Shown here one piece after another: positions 46,001 through 54,228 of a DNA stretch of 64,000 bases. The first letter of the stretch is position 1, and each line of letters opens with the position of its first letter. Where the stretch lies: the NCBI GenBank assembly GCA_964424345.1, contig CAYRIK010000007.1:1-64000 (forward strand). The letters run 5' to 3'. The notes under the pieces are model-generated. The model had not been told where the DNA came from. It did not search any database and saw nothing but the letters and a program-made list of their open reading frames with translations. The position numbers and the translations under genes are program-made. Source of the DNA: RGIG6307 sp964424345 (GTDB lineage: Bacteria; Bacillota; Clostridia; Lachnospirales; Lachnospiraceae).

Positions 46001-46401
46001 TGACTGAAAAAGCTATATTTTTTCAACTCTGCATCGTTTCTTGATACTTCAAAAACAGCTCCGACACAGACACGATTTTGTGTTCCAGTATCTAAAATTT
46101 CTAAAATAACCTGGGAATGAAAATCCTGATTTTCTCGATTTGCACTTCCATCTTTTTGTGCTCCTCTTAAATAACTCATAACACTTCGCTTATTTTTTGT
46201 ATCATCTGCTGCTTTATTTAAAAAGTCATTTCGTACACTTCCGTACAATACCATCTGCATGGCATCCATAACGGTAGATTTACCAGAACCACTTTTCCCG
46301 CTGAAAAGATTCACATACTCGTGAAAATAAATAATCTGATGGTCGATACCGCCCCAGTTATTCAGCAACATGCGTGTAAATATTTTCTTGGACTGCTTCA
46401 T
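43018..46401 (-). CDS. jetC: Wadjet SMC-like ATPase JetC
   Basis: 1127 aa. Walker A SGKSGSGKSTVMDAMQ near residue 35, long antiparallel coiled coils (about 250-470 and 640-800) around a hinge region, ABC signature DSGGEGQNPKYVALFAG near residue 1025 and Walker B IRLVLLDEAFSKMD. It is the motor of the MukB-like JetABC complex that extrudes plasmid DNA before cutting. The start overlaps jetB by 44 bp. Confidence 0.93.
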   Translation of the reverse strand: MKQSKKIFTRMLLNNWGGIDHQIIYFHEYVNLFSGKSGSGKSTVMDAMQMVLYGSVRNDFLNKAADDTKNKRSVMSYLRGAQKDGSANRENQDFHSQVILEILDTGTQNRVCVGAVFEVSRNDAELKKYSFFSHVGGFPEDEYLEEGIPYSYKKMQKLIQERSTSEENIARVNLNRMYPSQEAYITTLNEVIFGYVDAGRFKTMEKSAIALRMTNGTGQFIKDYMFPKSKEDTISAISDQLAAYRDIKEQVEQLESRIEMLEQVKVHDIALQNARTGQETSETLLKILDVEDKKTHLSVREEEFFGVTEKIKHIDAQTENLKLVLQQKREELAKIQAELKASECERKRERLEQLNELIQKFAQDASDWRKLVKELKRWEETEDVCDYVSNPTLQALMDICEGNISQEKLEKLKKGLKDAFEYVKEEADEIRSLKNAVQKDYQEKKEFLDDLKSDKKHYKKELKEAKRKLQDALSLRYGRTIHVEVLADLFDVTDEAWRNAVEGRLGRVKFALVTEPRYALEAAEIFRTMKKQEYESVDLINTAAIERDKPQAENGTLYDTVKTESDYVDACLRRYLGRIFKCDTVEQLHEVKDGVTKDCYSYSNYIFRHLRQEDYKYPSIGQKISPKQIRDLEDEIEKLKEKLITFQQGLASLNQVNDLERLQAYDYEKVLRLAQSGQKLASYNKEAVKLQEEISELEKGTFIAELKKQETTLKEQIDNTENQKEALHKEILAQTERKGKLEDEIEKLKDMLARLTEGFEPKEELCRQVTEVLETGKAAAFKKEHLERVTVLKALEEKEEQARVDARMTFIRTFPSYDFNAMEKDNTRYDELLEKCKLDFEPKYKAEFENQYMLVYQMLRDNVIAAIHGEIKAAKRHRREINSMLSEIRFSDSIYQIDILPTDDENRQFYDMLTAEELDMKVSDMDMDGQISFGEDAFYQKYEAQINRLTEKFMPPKTQDPNEKAGYKLNMEKYADYRTYLKFSMYEQAVDADGNIRKNYVDDMAGRDSGGEGQNPKYVALFAGFAMLYKQQSNRESKIRLVLLDEAFSKMDKERSEVCLHYARQLGLQLIVCVPDERLQSLVRNVDCVYALRRANNRISMIHIDKGNYFQMMEGNADDHTDAMADQ

Positions 46402-46996
46402 CCTGTGTCTCCCCCTCTTTGTACTCCTCTAATAACTGCTGTATCATAGCAGAATTGCAATATAAATTAATCGTACTATACAAATAAATAGGTGTATTAT
46501 CCTCTATTTCTCTTACATTGCCAGGATATTCCAATATCTGATGTTTTTTCATAAACACCAGTGCTTCTCTCCACTCTGCATCTGCGATTTTTTGTGTCAA
46601 TAATCCTGTATTTCGTCCATACTCTCGTAATTCTTCAAGATTTGTAACCGTCGCTCCAAGACCTTTTCCCATAATCTTCTCACGATAAATCAACTTAACC
46701 AACAATATAAGCAAAGTTGTCATTCTTGACATGGCAACTGCTTCTGCACCTTCTCCTGTCAAACGAAAAATATGTTCTTGTGCATTGTATTCCAATTCAC
46801 AATCCATAACAGAAAGATACTGCTCTATAAACTCTCGATATCTTGTACAGATTTCATACTGTTCATTGTCACTTGGTACTAATGTGATTGGATCATATTT
46901 TTCCTGCAAAATACATGTTTGTCTGAATAATGCAGTAATCGTCTTTTTTATTTTTTCTGCTTCTGATACAGGCAGTGTTTCTAAATAATGTATCAT
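46358..46996 (-). CDS. jetB: Wadjet JetB (DUF4194, MukE-like)
   Basis: 212 aa. The sequence (KTITALFRQTCILQEKY, ALVFMKKHQILEYPGN, TPIYLYSTINLYCNS) fits the DUF4194 winged-helix KITE subunit that binds JetC. Overlaps jetA by 4 bp (ATGA) and jetC by 44 bp, and is always between them in Wadjet operons. Confidence 0.88.
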   Translation of the reverse strand: MIHYLETLPVSEAEKIKKTITALFRQTCILQEKYDPITLVPSDNEQYEICTRYREFIEQYLSVMDCELEYNAQEHIFRLTGEGAEAVAMSRMTTLLILLVKLIYREKIMGKGLGATVTNLEELREYGRNTGLLTQKIADAEWREALVFMKKHQILEYPGNVREIEDNTPIYLYSTINLYCNSAMIQQLLEEYKEGETQDEAVQENIYTHVAE

Positions 46997-48399
46997 CCTT
47001 TTTTCCTTTCAATCGAAAAGCCAGTATATTTCATATTGTCTTTTGTCGTAAATTCCTTACCCATTTCAATTTCTACATCTGCACCAGAAACCTCTGTTGC
47101 CTCTTGCCATATAAACAACAATTTTTCCAAATCTTCCATTGTCTGTACGGTATGTTCACTGACGCAGAATTTCCCATCTTTTTCATTCTGCTTACGAAAG
47201 GCAGTTAACTCTGCCTGTGTATACAATGGCTTTACTACAAAGTCTCCTAAATTTGCTGTTTTTTCTATCTGTTCTGGCAGCTTTTGTGGTTCAAATTCAC
47301 GTTTTTGTACATTTCTTGGTCTGGAAAAACTATTTTCCTTTATAACCTGTATTTTTTCTGTCATACCATATCGCTCAGACAGCTTATCTAATATTTCTTC
47401 TCTCTTTGTACTGTTGTTTAACAGTTTGATCAAGCCTTTCACGCAATCCTGCTGTGCTTCTCCCTCAGACATAATATATTGGATTCTTGCTGCTGCACGC
47501 TTTGCAAACAATCTCTTTTGATCAATCAAGCGATTATATCTGCGTTCAATGCTGTCAAATTCACGATTTATTTTCAACAAAATATCCATTGCTTCTTCAC
47601 AAACTGCGATTGCACGTTCATTTCGATGCCATGCGATTGAATTTTCTTCTAAATCTGCTCTCTTTTCCATAAAAAGAAATTTTCTATCGTCATTTTTAGC
47701 AAGGTTCGCATCGATCAATTCTTTTACTGCCTCTTTATAACGATAAAAGCTGTCCGTTGTCGTTAAGATTGCATATTTTTTACTGTCTGTATTGTTGATT
47801 TCCTTTACCAAAAGTCCCTGTACGCCTAAAAAAGTTGTTTCTTTTGATAACGCATCAAAATACTCTCGAATGCCTTCCTGCATATTTACAAGCATCTGCA
47901 ATAATGCTCTGGAAGTCTGCAACGCACTGAGCAAAATATCGTTATTTTTTTCCTTATCTGCATTGTATGTAAATAAATGACTGTAGACTGCAAGAATACT
48001 TTCTCTTTCCATACTCGTATCTTCTCTGAAAAGGCGTGAAAAAACGTCCACATACATCTGGCTGTAATCAGGAAATGATACGACATATTGATTTAATTGT
48101 TCATCATAATCTTTTCGAAGCCATCCCCATTCTTCTAATCTTCGCAGCATAATGGATGCCATATTCGATCTTGTGAGCATTTCGCCTTCATCTTCTATCT
48201 GTGCCAATGTCCAATCTACCGTAAATGCAGAAATCTCTTCATTGATAATGTCCTGACATTCCTCCTGTGTCAGTCCAAGCAACGAGTAAGACTGTCCGCT
48301 TTCCTCATAGATTGCTATGAGAATACGCTGATAGTATTCTATATATTTACTGCTGAATAATTTATAAAATTCTTTTGGTATTCTGCTTTTGATATTCAT
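46993..48399 (-). CDS. jetA: Wadjet JetA (kleisin/MukF-like subunit)
   Basis: 468 aa, mainly helical, with N-terminal winged-helix region (RIPKEFYKLFSSKYIEYYQ), a coiled coil (EEAMDILLKINREFDSIERRYNRL shortened: LLKINREFDSIERRYNR) and a C-terminal domain. Assignment to JetA rests on the start of the operon, size and the DUF5716-like character; this would fit a non-type-I Wadjet. GAAGGAATT before the ATG lies inside the deformylase-like gene that ends 2 bp upstream. Confidence 0.82.
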   Translation of the reverse strand: MNIKSRIPKEFYKLFSSKYIEYYQRILIAIYEESGQSYSLLGLTQEECQDIINEEISAFTVDWTLAQIEDEGEMLTRSNMASIMLRRLEEWGWLRKDYDEQLNQYVVSFPDYSQMYVDVFSRLFREDTSMERESILAVYSHLFTYNADKEKNNDILLSALQTSRALLQMLVNMQEGIREYFDALSKETTFLGVQGLLVKEINNTDSKKYAILTTTDSFYRYKEAVKELIDANLAKNDDRKFLFMEKRADLEENSIAWHRNERAIAVCEEAMDILLKINREFDSIERRYNRLIDQKRLFAKRAAARIQYIMSEGEAQQDCVKGLIKLLNNSTKREEILDKLSERYGMTEKIQVIKENSFSRPRNVQKREFEPQKLPEQIEKTANLGDFVVKPLYTQAELTAFRKQNEKDGKFCVSEHTVQTMEDLEKLLFIWQEATEVSGADVEIEMGKEFTTKDNMKYTGFSIERKKG

Positions 48400-48401
48400 A
48401 A

Positions 48402-48812
48402 CTAAATGATAATTCCTTCTAAATGGTCAAGTTCATGCTGACAGATTTGTGCTGGCCAACCGCTTAACTTTACACGCTTTTTTTGCCAATTCATGTCATA
48501 ATATTCTATTTCTATATGCTCATATCGTGTCGTTTTGCGTACACCATCCAAAGAAAGACAGCCTTCCTCTGTTTCATATGGTGTATCCTTGTTTAATAAA
48601 ATCGGATTAAACATCACAACATCCATAAACCCCATATTTACAATAATAATTCTTTTCTTTACGCCAATCATATTTGCAGCCATACCTACACAACCTGCAC
48701 GATTTGCCTGCAATGTATCCTGAAGGTCTATGCCAACCTGCATATCTGCCTTTGTTGCTTCTTCAGAACGCTGTGCTAAAAAGAAAACATCTCTTACAAT
48801 TTTTCTTACCAT
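48402..48812 (-). CDS. Peptide deformylase-like protein ahead of the Wadjet operon
   Basis: 136 aa. Two of the three deformylase motifs are standard: EEGCLSLDG (metal Cys) and QHELDHLEGI (HExxH). The first motif reads GCVGMAANMIG, so the usual Gln of G-L-A-A-P-Q is Met. This variant belongs, as I recall, to a common group of short clostridial deformylases, so it may still be active. It is separated from jetA by 2 bp and must share its transcript; canonical Wadjet operons have no such gene. AGGAA precedes the ATG. Confidence 0.85.
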   Translation of the reverse strand: MVRKIVRDVFFLAQRSEEATKADMQVGIDLQDTLQANRAGCVGMAANMIGVKKRIIIVNMGFMDVVMFNPILLNKDTPYETEEGCLSLDGVRKTTRYEHIEIEYYDMNWQKKRVKLSGWPAQICQHELDHLEGIII

Positions 48813-48941
48813 ACTATATTCCTACTATTTCTAACTTTTATCTATCAAAACACTTATCTTTTAAGCGATTTTTGCCGTTCGATTGTACTACTTTTATAAA
48901 ACAAAATATATGCAACTATTCACATCTATTCATTTTGCCAT

Positions 48942-49307
48942 TTACTCACAATCAAATTCTTTTTTCAAAACGTTTTCCACATAGAAAACAGAAGCAATCA
49001 TTACTGCAAGTTGAATACTCTCTACTACAATCGTTATCCAACCAATCACATCCGCACTACTTTTCATAAATGGAAGCTGTACTACAACCGTTGGAAGCAA
49101 CAATATAGCCCCTAACTTTACCCACAGCCTGCCGCAGTAATTGTGTGCAAACTTCCAAGCTTTAAGACTTCTGCATGATTGTCTTGTTCTATATCCAAAA
49201 AAACTATTTATATTTTTAGGTGGATGCTTATACATCATGTATCCTGCAAGAAGCATCAAGATTGGCACAAATAAATTACAAATGAACATTCCAATAAAAA
49301 ATAACAT
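48942..49307 (-). CDS. SdpI-family membrane protein
   Basis: 121 aa from ATG 49307 (AAAGGAG ahead; the ORF start at 49328 contains that ribosome binding site). About three transmembrane segments and the family signature INSFFGYRTRQSCRSLKAW. SdpI proteins give immunity to the SDP killing peptide and sense it; relatives have wider roles. No killing-factor gene is visible nearby. Confidence 0.82.
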   Translation of the reverse strand: MLFFIGMFICNLFVPILMLLAGYMMYKHPPKNINSFFGYRTRQSCRSLKAWKFAHNYCGRLWVKLGAILLLPTVVVQLPFMKSSADVIGWITIVVESIQLAVMIASVFYVENVLKKEFDCE

Positions 49308-49366
49308 AATAACTACTCCTTTCGGCATACTTCATCACTGCAACAACGTAATCTGCAATTTAACTG

Positions 49367-49690
49367 TTATGAATATTTTTCCAAAATGCTTTTATACAGT
49401 TTCCACACAATATATATTCCTAATGTACATTCTAACAATAAAAAGCAAATTCCCATACCCAAATGTACCAAGCAACATACACCTGTTAATGCTAATACCA
49501 AAGCACATTTTGTATATAGATTTGATATTTCAGCATTGTATCCTGAAACATCCTTCACTTTTTCCTTTAATTTTTTATCTCCAGACCAAAAGTTAATTGG
49601 TTCTTTGCTGTTTTTATTATAATATCCTACTATGAAAAAAGGCCATGCACATAGCATGCAACAAACTAGTCCTACAATTCTGCCTAACAT
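49367..49690 (-). CDS. DUF3784-like small membrane protein
   Basis: 107 aa with hydrophobic segments near residues 5-22, 60-76 and 80-98 and a PINFWSGDKKLKEKVKDV loop, as in DUF3784 proteins. GGAGGGAA lies 6 bases before the ATG. Lies 59 bp upstream of the SdpI-like gene on the same strand; the two often co-occur. Function unknown. Confidence 0.7.
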   Translation of the reverse strand: MLGRIVGLVCCMLCAWPFFIVGYYNKNSKEPINFWSGDKKLKEKVKDVSGYNAEISNLYTKCALVLALTGVCCLVHLGMGICFLLLECTLGIYIVWKLYKSILEKYS

Positions 49691-50035
49691 ATCATTCCCT
49701 CCATAATTGAATATCTATTTCTTATATTTTTTCTCTAATTATATCACTTACTTTCGATGCTGACCACCTAAAAATAAAGCCTAATCTTGCCTTTGCGAAA
49801 AAATGAATTAAGAAAAGCCATTACTGATTTTATGTTTCCATAATATTGCCACGAGGGCATTATACAAAAATCTATTTCTCATACGCTTCAATGACAACTG
49901 CATTTCCATTTGCAGTAACACAAAATACCTAAGGAAGATTGTTGTACCTGCTGTTATACTTTCTTGTATTTCTTTAACACTTAATTCCACACAAAAAATT
50001 GCTGTCCATTGAATCATTACTCGTTACTTCAAAAC
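49691..50035. other. Gene-free stretch, possibly decayed
   Basis: 345 bp. On the minus strand, frames of 69 aa and shorter read protein-like in pieces (KEIQESITAGTTIF, then in another frame VTANGNAVVIEAYEK), suggesting an old frameshifted gene, but I cannot name it. No ribosome binding site of note. Confidence 0.35.
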
Positions 50036-50087
50036 AAAAAAACCTTACCGACTTTCAGTTCGAACTGAAAATCAGTAAGATTTTTCT
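50036..50087 (-). terminator. Terminator of guaA
   Basis: AACCTTACCGACTTTCAGTT / AACTGAAAATCAGTAAGATT, 20-base arms with a 2-base centre, A7 on one side and T5 on the other. Confidence 0.9.
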
Positions 50088-50125
50088 ATTTAACTACGAT
50101 ATTTTAAATATCAAACGTTGCCAAA

Positions 50126-51418
50126 TTATTCGAATTCAATTGTTGCTGGTGGCTTTGGACTCATATCAAAGCAAACTCTGTTTACATTTGGTACTTCTGC
50201 CAAAATTCTATTTGTGATTACTTCTAAGATATCCCAATCCACTTTTTCAATGCTTGCTGTCATAGCATCAATTGTATTGACAGCACGAATGATACATGTA
50301 TATTCGTAGCATCTCTGATGATTTCTCATACCAACGCTCTTGAAATCAGGTACTACAGTGAAGTACTGCCATACTTTCTTATCAAGACCTGCTTTTGCAA
50401 ATTCTTCACGAAGGATTGCATCAGATTCTCTTACTGCCTCTAAACGATCACGTGTGATTGCACCTGTGCAACGTACACCAAGACCTGGGCCTGGGAATGG
50501 CTGACGATATACCATGCTTTCAGGAAGACCAAGTTCAATACCGCAAGCACGAACTTCGTCCTTAAATAACTGCTTTAATGGTTCAACCAATTCAAACTGA
50601 AGATCTTCTGGAAGACCGCCTACGTTATGATGAGATTTTACCATCTTTGCTGTCTTTGTACCGCTTTCGATGATATCTGGATAAATAGTACCCTGACCAA
50701 GGAAATCGATATTTTCTAACTTACGAGCTTCTTCTTCGAATACTCTGATAAATTCACCGCCGATGATCTTACGCTTCTGTTCAGGATCTGCAACGCCCTC
50801 TAATTTACCTAAAAATCTTTCTGTAGCATCTACGTAAATTAAATTTGCATGAAGCTGATTTCTGAATACTTCTACAACGCTTTCGGATTCATTCTTACGC
50901 ATTAAACCATGATTTACATGAACGCATACAAGCTGGTCGCCAATAGCCTTTACTAAAAGTGCTGCTACTACAGAAGAGTCTACACCACCAGAAAGAGCTA
51001 ATAAAACCTTACGGTCTCCTACCTGCTTACGAACTAATTCGATCTGGTCTGCTACGAAGTTTTTCATGTTCCAGTTAGCTTCTGCTTTACATTCATCAAA
51101 AATGAATGCCTTTAATTCATCTACTTCTGGAAGAGCTGTATACTGCTTTGCACATTTGCTCTGTGGATAATCTACAGAGATTATTGGATAACCACAAGCA
51201 TAAAGTTCTTCACGAACTTCTACTGCTGCGCCATCTACTACGCGGTTTTCACCACCATTTAAAATGACACCCTTTACATTATCTAAGGCTTTTAATTCCT
51301 CTACAGTAATATCATGTGGATGAATCTCACTATACACGCCTAAATCTCTGATCTGGCGGGCAAGTACTGTATTCTCTGTGCTGCCTAAGTCAAGAATAAC
51401 AATCATATCTTGTTTCAT
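50126..51418 (-). CDS. guaA: GMP synthase with degenerate glutaminase domain
   Basis: Converts XMP to GMP. The ATP-pyrophosphatase domain is complete (LALSGGVDSSVVAAL, GQGTIYPDIIESG, HHNVGGLPEDLQFELVEPL, PFPGPGLGVRCTG, SKPPATIEFE). The amidotransferase part is cut to about 115 residues: the start is kept (VILDLGSTENTVLARQIRDLG, GVILNGGENRV), but where GuaA has G-I-C-Y-G-M-Q this protein has S-V-D-Y-P-Q-S, and the roughly 80 residues with the catalytic His and Glu are missing. 430 aa instead of about 515. It should use free ammonia. The frame is intact and has GAAAGGATG ahead, so it is not a pseudogene. Confidence 0.94.
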   Translation of the reverse strand: MKQDMIVILDLGSTENTVLARQIRDLGVYSEIHPHDITVEELKALDNVKGVILNGGENRVVDGAAVEVREELYACGYPIISVDYPQSKCAKQYTALPEVDELKAFIFDECKAEANWNMKNFVADQIELVRKQVGDRKVLLALSGGVDSSVVAALLVKAIGDQLVCVHVNHGLMRKNESESVVEVFRNQLHANLIYVDATERFLGKLEGVADPEQKRKIIGGEFIRVFEEEARKLENIDFLGQGTIYPDIIESGTKTAKMVKSHHNVGGLPEDLQFELVEPLKQLFKDEVRACGIELGLPESMVYRQPFPGPGLGVRCTGAITRDRLEAVRESDAILREEFAKAGLDKKVWQYFTVVPDFKSVGMRNHQRCYEYTCIIRAVNTIDAMTASIEKVDWDILEVITNRILAEVPNVNRVCFDMSPKPPATIEFE

Positions 51419-51526
51419 TTCTTGCTCATCCTTTCTTTTTTAATTTTCATTTCTTGTGAAACAGGTCGTTTCTCAATCCTAAAAGCATAAAACATGCCTT
51501 TTTGACAATTTATAGTATAAACGAAC

Positions 51527-51558
51527 AATTCCCAGAAGGCAATCGTCTTCTGGGAATT
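51527..51558. terminator. Hairpin between DUF4340 gene end and guaA leader
   Basis: AATTCCCAGAAG / CTTCTGGGAATT with an 8-base loop; the T run is better on the plus strand than on the minus strand. Confidence 0.7.
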
Positions 51559-51577
51559 TCTTTAATTTTTATATGAA

Positions 51578-52126
51578 TTAATTTTCTGATTTTCTTAATG
51601 CATCTACTGTAGATACGAAACCTGTTACAAAATTTGGTTCATATACATATACAACAGTTGGATCAGATTCTTCATACATATAGTAGCAATCGGTTACATC
51701 ATTAAAACCGCCAAGTATAAACTTATAGGTTTTGTCTGCTGTTTCAATGCCATATTGCTTAAAGCTGTCATCAAATCCATACTCAGATAAATCTGTGACA
51801 TTTTCCAGCTTATGTGTTGCTGTCATCTGTGCAAGTGCATTGACCATTTTTTTCATCCAGTCCTGCTGAAGCTGTGCAGAAGTATCGTTCATGGCAATCC
51901 ATACACCGTCCTGCTTTTCAAAGCGACGTTCTTCTCCTACATACCAGCAAGTAAAACTTTCAATGTCTTCTGGAGCAAGATTTGTCATATAAATAGTATT
52001 TGCTGCAATTTCTTCTGCTTCTTTTTTCTCAGTATACTCCATATACTTTGTGAAACCAAATGCACCACAAACAACTACTAATAATAAGATAATAAGAATA
52101 AAAAACTGTTTCTTTTGTTTTTTCAT
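51578..52126 (-). CDS. DUF4340 membrane-anchored protein
   Basis: 182 aa. An N-terminal transmembrane helix (FFILIILLLVVVCGAFGF) is followed by a DUF4340 domain (DIESFTCWYVGEERRFEKQDG, TDLSEYGFDD). DUF4340 proteins usually follow GldG-like genes, as here (11 bp behind). Probably an extracytoplasmic accessory to the ABC system; role unknown. Confidence 0.85.
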   Translation of the reverse strand: MKKQKKQFFILIILLLVVVCGAFGFTKYMEYTEKKEAEEIAANTIYMTNLAPEDIESFTCWYVGEERRFEKQDGVWIAMNDTSAQLQQDWMKKMVNALAQMTATHKLENVTDLSEYGFDDSFKQYGIETADKTYKFILGGFNDVTDCYYMYEESDPTVVYVYEPNFVTGFVSTVDALRKSEN

Positions 52127-52137
52127 ACGTTACCTCA

Positions 52138-54228
52138 CTACTGTCTTCTACGCTTGAACCAGATTACAAAGCCTGAAATCAATAAGCTTAATGGAAGAAT
52201 AATGATTGTTAATGCTCCAATTACTAAAACAGCTACGTTTGGAACCATAATCTGATTTACCTGATAACTCTTCATTGGAACAGTAATATTGTACTCTACA
52301 TCTGTATTTGCTGTAATACTGCAAACTAATAAATACTGGTTTGTACCGTTAGATACTGTACTTGTACCATCTAAAAATAACTGAGAACAAGAGTAAAGAA
52401 CTAATTTACCTTTGCTGATATTGTTTGTTACTTCCATACCGAGATAGAATGGACCTGCAATATCATTTTCTTCTTTTTCAATAACTGTGCTCTGTAAGTT
52501 TACTTTAGAGTAAGACTTCTTAGAAGTATTCATAATTGGTGTATATACATGATCGCTCTTTTGTTCTTCAATCACAATACCCTGAGAATATGGTGCAAAT
52601 ACCTGATATTTATTGTTTACGATAACATCTGTATAGTCCATAGCAGTAACGTTTGGAACGATGTAAAGCTGATTCTGATAATAGAAATCTGTATTTCCTT
52701 CTACGATCATACCATCTACAAGGCTAAGTCCCATATAGTCAATGATAGATTCACAATATGGTCTGCTTACATCTGTGCTTCCTGTAACTAAAATAACAAC
52801 ACCGCCATTATCGATAAAATTAGTAACAACGCCTGCTTCGTATTCGTTTAAGTCACGCTCAGGTGCATGAATGAAAAGTGCACAAGCATCTTCTGGAACT
52901 GCTTCCACATTCTTTAAATCAATTGTTTCAACAGCGATATTTTCTTTGCTGAGGGAAGTAGAAACATATTCTGGAACTGCTGCTTCTGTATGACCCTCTG
53001 TTACATAAAGAGTAGATGTGCTTTCGCTTGTAACATAGCTGATTGCACCTGTAATCTGACCCTCTGCATCATAACCGGAAATTGTAATATCACTTCCGCT
53101 GCCGCTCCAATCCCAAAGATCAAAGTAATCAACTACTTTATGTCTTGTATCAGATACTACTACAACACTGTTAGAAGAAACACTTGCATCTGTATACTGT
53201 GCTGCAAAGTTTGGATTTGTGATTGGATCGATATAAGATACCTCAATGCGATCAGAATAATCTGCATAACGATTTAATGTGTGTACAATCGTAGGATTTG
53301 CATTTTCCTCAGAAGATAATAAATAAATATCAATATCCTGATCCAATGTATCCAAGAAATCTTTTGTTGTATCTGTAATAGAATATAATCTCTGTGTAGA
53401 TAAATCCACAACTGTCCATGTACTTGGAAGCTGTCCTAAAAATACGTTTACTACTACTACTAAAGCAGCAACGATTGCGATTGTTCCTGTGCTGTATGCA
53501 CCCATGCTCAAGTGTTTTACAGATACACTATAACGGCGTTTCTGAATAACCTGAGTTGTTAAGAACAAGGAAAATACGATGATAGATAAAAAGTATACGA
53601 TAGATGTAATATCGCAGATACCATTTAACATCTTACTGAAAGGAGTTGCTAAATCAAATACTCTTAATACTTTTGTTACAGCATTAGAACCAATTAAAGA
53701 ACTTAAATTTGCTGTAATGTTTCCTAAACATAATACACCGAAACCAAGTACAGCTGCGATTACCTGGCTTTCTGTTAAAGAAGACACCAATACGCAAAGT
53801 GCGATAGAAGCTGCACAATATAAGAAATATCCAAATACGGCAACAAATGTTTCACCAACTAAGATTGTACCATACGCACTTAAAATCATTGGATATAATG
53901 CGATAATCAAAGTAGTGATACCTAAAATAGATACTAATGCAAGATATTTTCCTGCTACAATCTGACCTACACTTACTGGTGCTGTCAAAGTTAACTGGTC
54001 TGTCTTATTATGACGTTCTTCTGAAAATACTTTCATACATAAAACAGGAATAGAAATCCAGCAAATGATGGATACAGCATTGATACTTACGGCAAAATAT
54101 GGAGAACCGTTGATCAACTGATATGATGTATAATATACACCTACAAAAAATAAGGTAACGGCCATGAACAACAGACCGATAAAGGAATTAATGTGTGATT
54201 TAAATTCCCTTTTGTAAATCGCAAACAT
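52138..54228 (-). CDS. GldF-GldG type ABC permease fusion
   Basis: 696 aa. The N-terminal third (about 1-235) is an ABC-2 permease with six transmembrane helices (YKREFKSHINSFIGLLFMA); then a transmembrane helix near 245-265 and a large extracytoplasmic GldG/IFT52-like domain (TLYVTEGHTEAAVPEY, VVILVTGSTDVSRPY), then a last transmembrane helix near 665-690. In Bacteroidetes GldF and GldG are separate and serve gliding; in Firmicutes the fused form has unknown substrate. Directly adjoins the ATPase gene (no gap). Confidence 0.88.
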   Translation of the reverse strand: MFAIYKREFKSHINSFIGLLFMAVTLFFVGVYYTSYQLINGSPYFAVSINAVSIICWISIPVLCMKVFSEERHNKTDQLTLTAPVSVGQIVAGKYLALVSILGITTLIIALYPMILSAYGTILVGETFVAVFGYFLYCAASIALCVLVSSLTESQVIAAVLGFGVLCLGNITANLSSLIGSNAVTKVLRVFDLATPFSKMLNGICDITSIVYFLSIIVFSLFLTTQVIQKRRYSVSVKHLSMGAYSTGTIAIVAALVVVVNVFLGQLPSTWTVVDLSTQRLYSITDTTKDFLDTLDQDIDIYLLSSEENANPTIVHTLNRYADYSDRIEVSYIDPITNPNFAAQYTDASVSSNSVVVVSDTRHKVVDYFDLWDWSGSGSDITISGYDAEGQITGAISYVTSESTSTLYVTEGHTEAAVPEYVSTSLSKENIAVETIDLKNVEAVPEDACALFIHAPERDLNEYEAGVVTNFIDNGGVVILVTGSTDVSRPYCESIIDYMGLSLVDGMIVEGNTDFYYQNQLYIVPNVTAMDYTDVIVNNKYQVFAPYSQGIVIEEQKSDHVYTPIMNTSKKSYSKVNLQSTVIEKEENDIAGPFYLGMEVTNNISKGKLVLYSCSQLFLDGTSTVSNGTNQYLLVCSITANTDVEYNITVPMKSYQVNQIMVPNVAVLVIGALTIIILPLSLLISGFVIWFKRRRQ

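Noticed and set aside
49808..50017. 69-aa minus-strand frame
   Set aside because: No ribosome binding site; protein-like pieces change frame, so at best debris of an older gene. Kept only as a note on the gene-free stretch.
51419..51526. Purine riboswitch ahead of guaA
   Set aside because: The leader is only about 100 bases and lacks the conserved purine-aptamer loop sequences.
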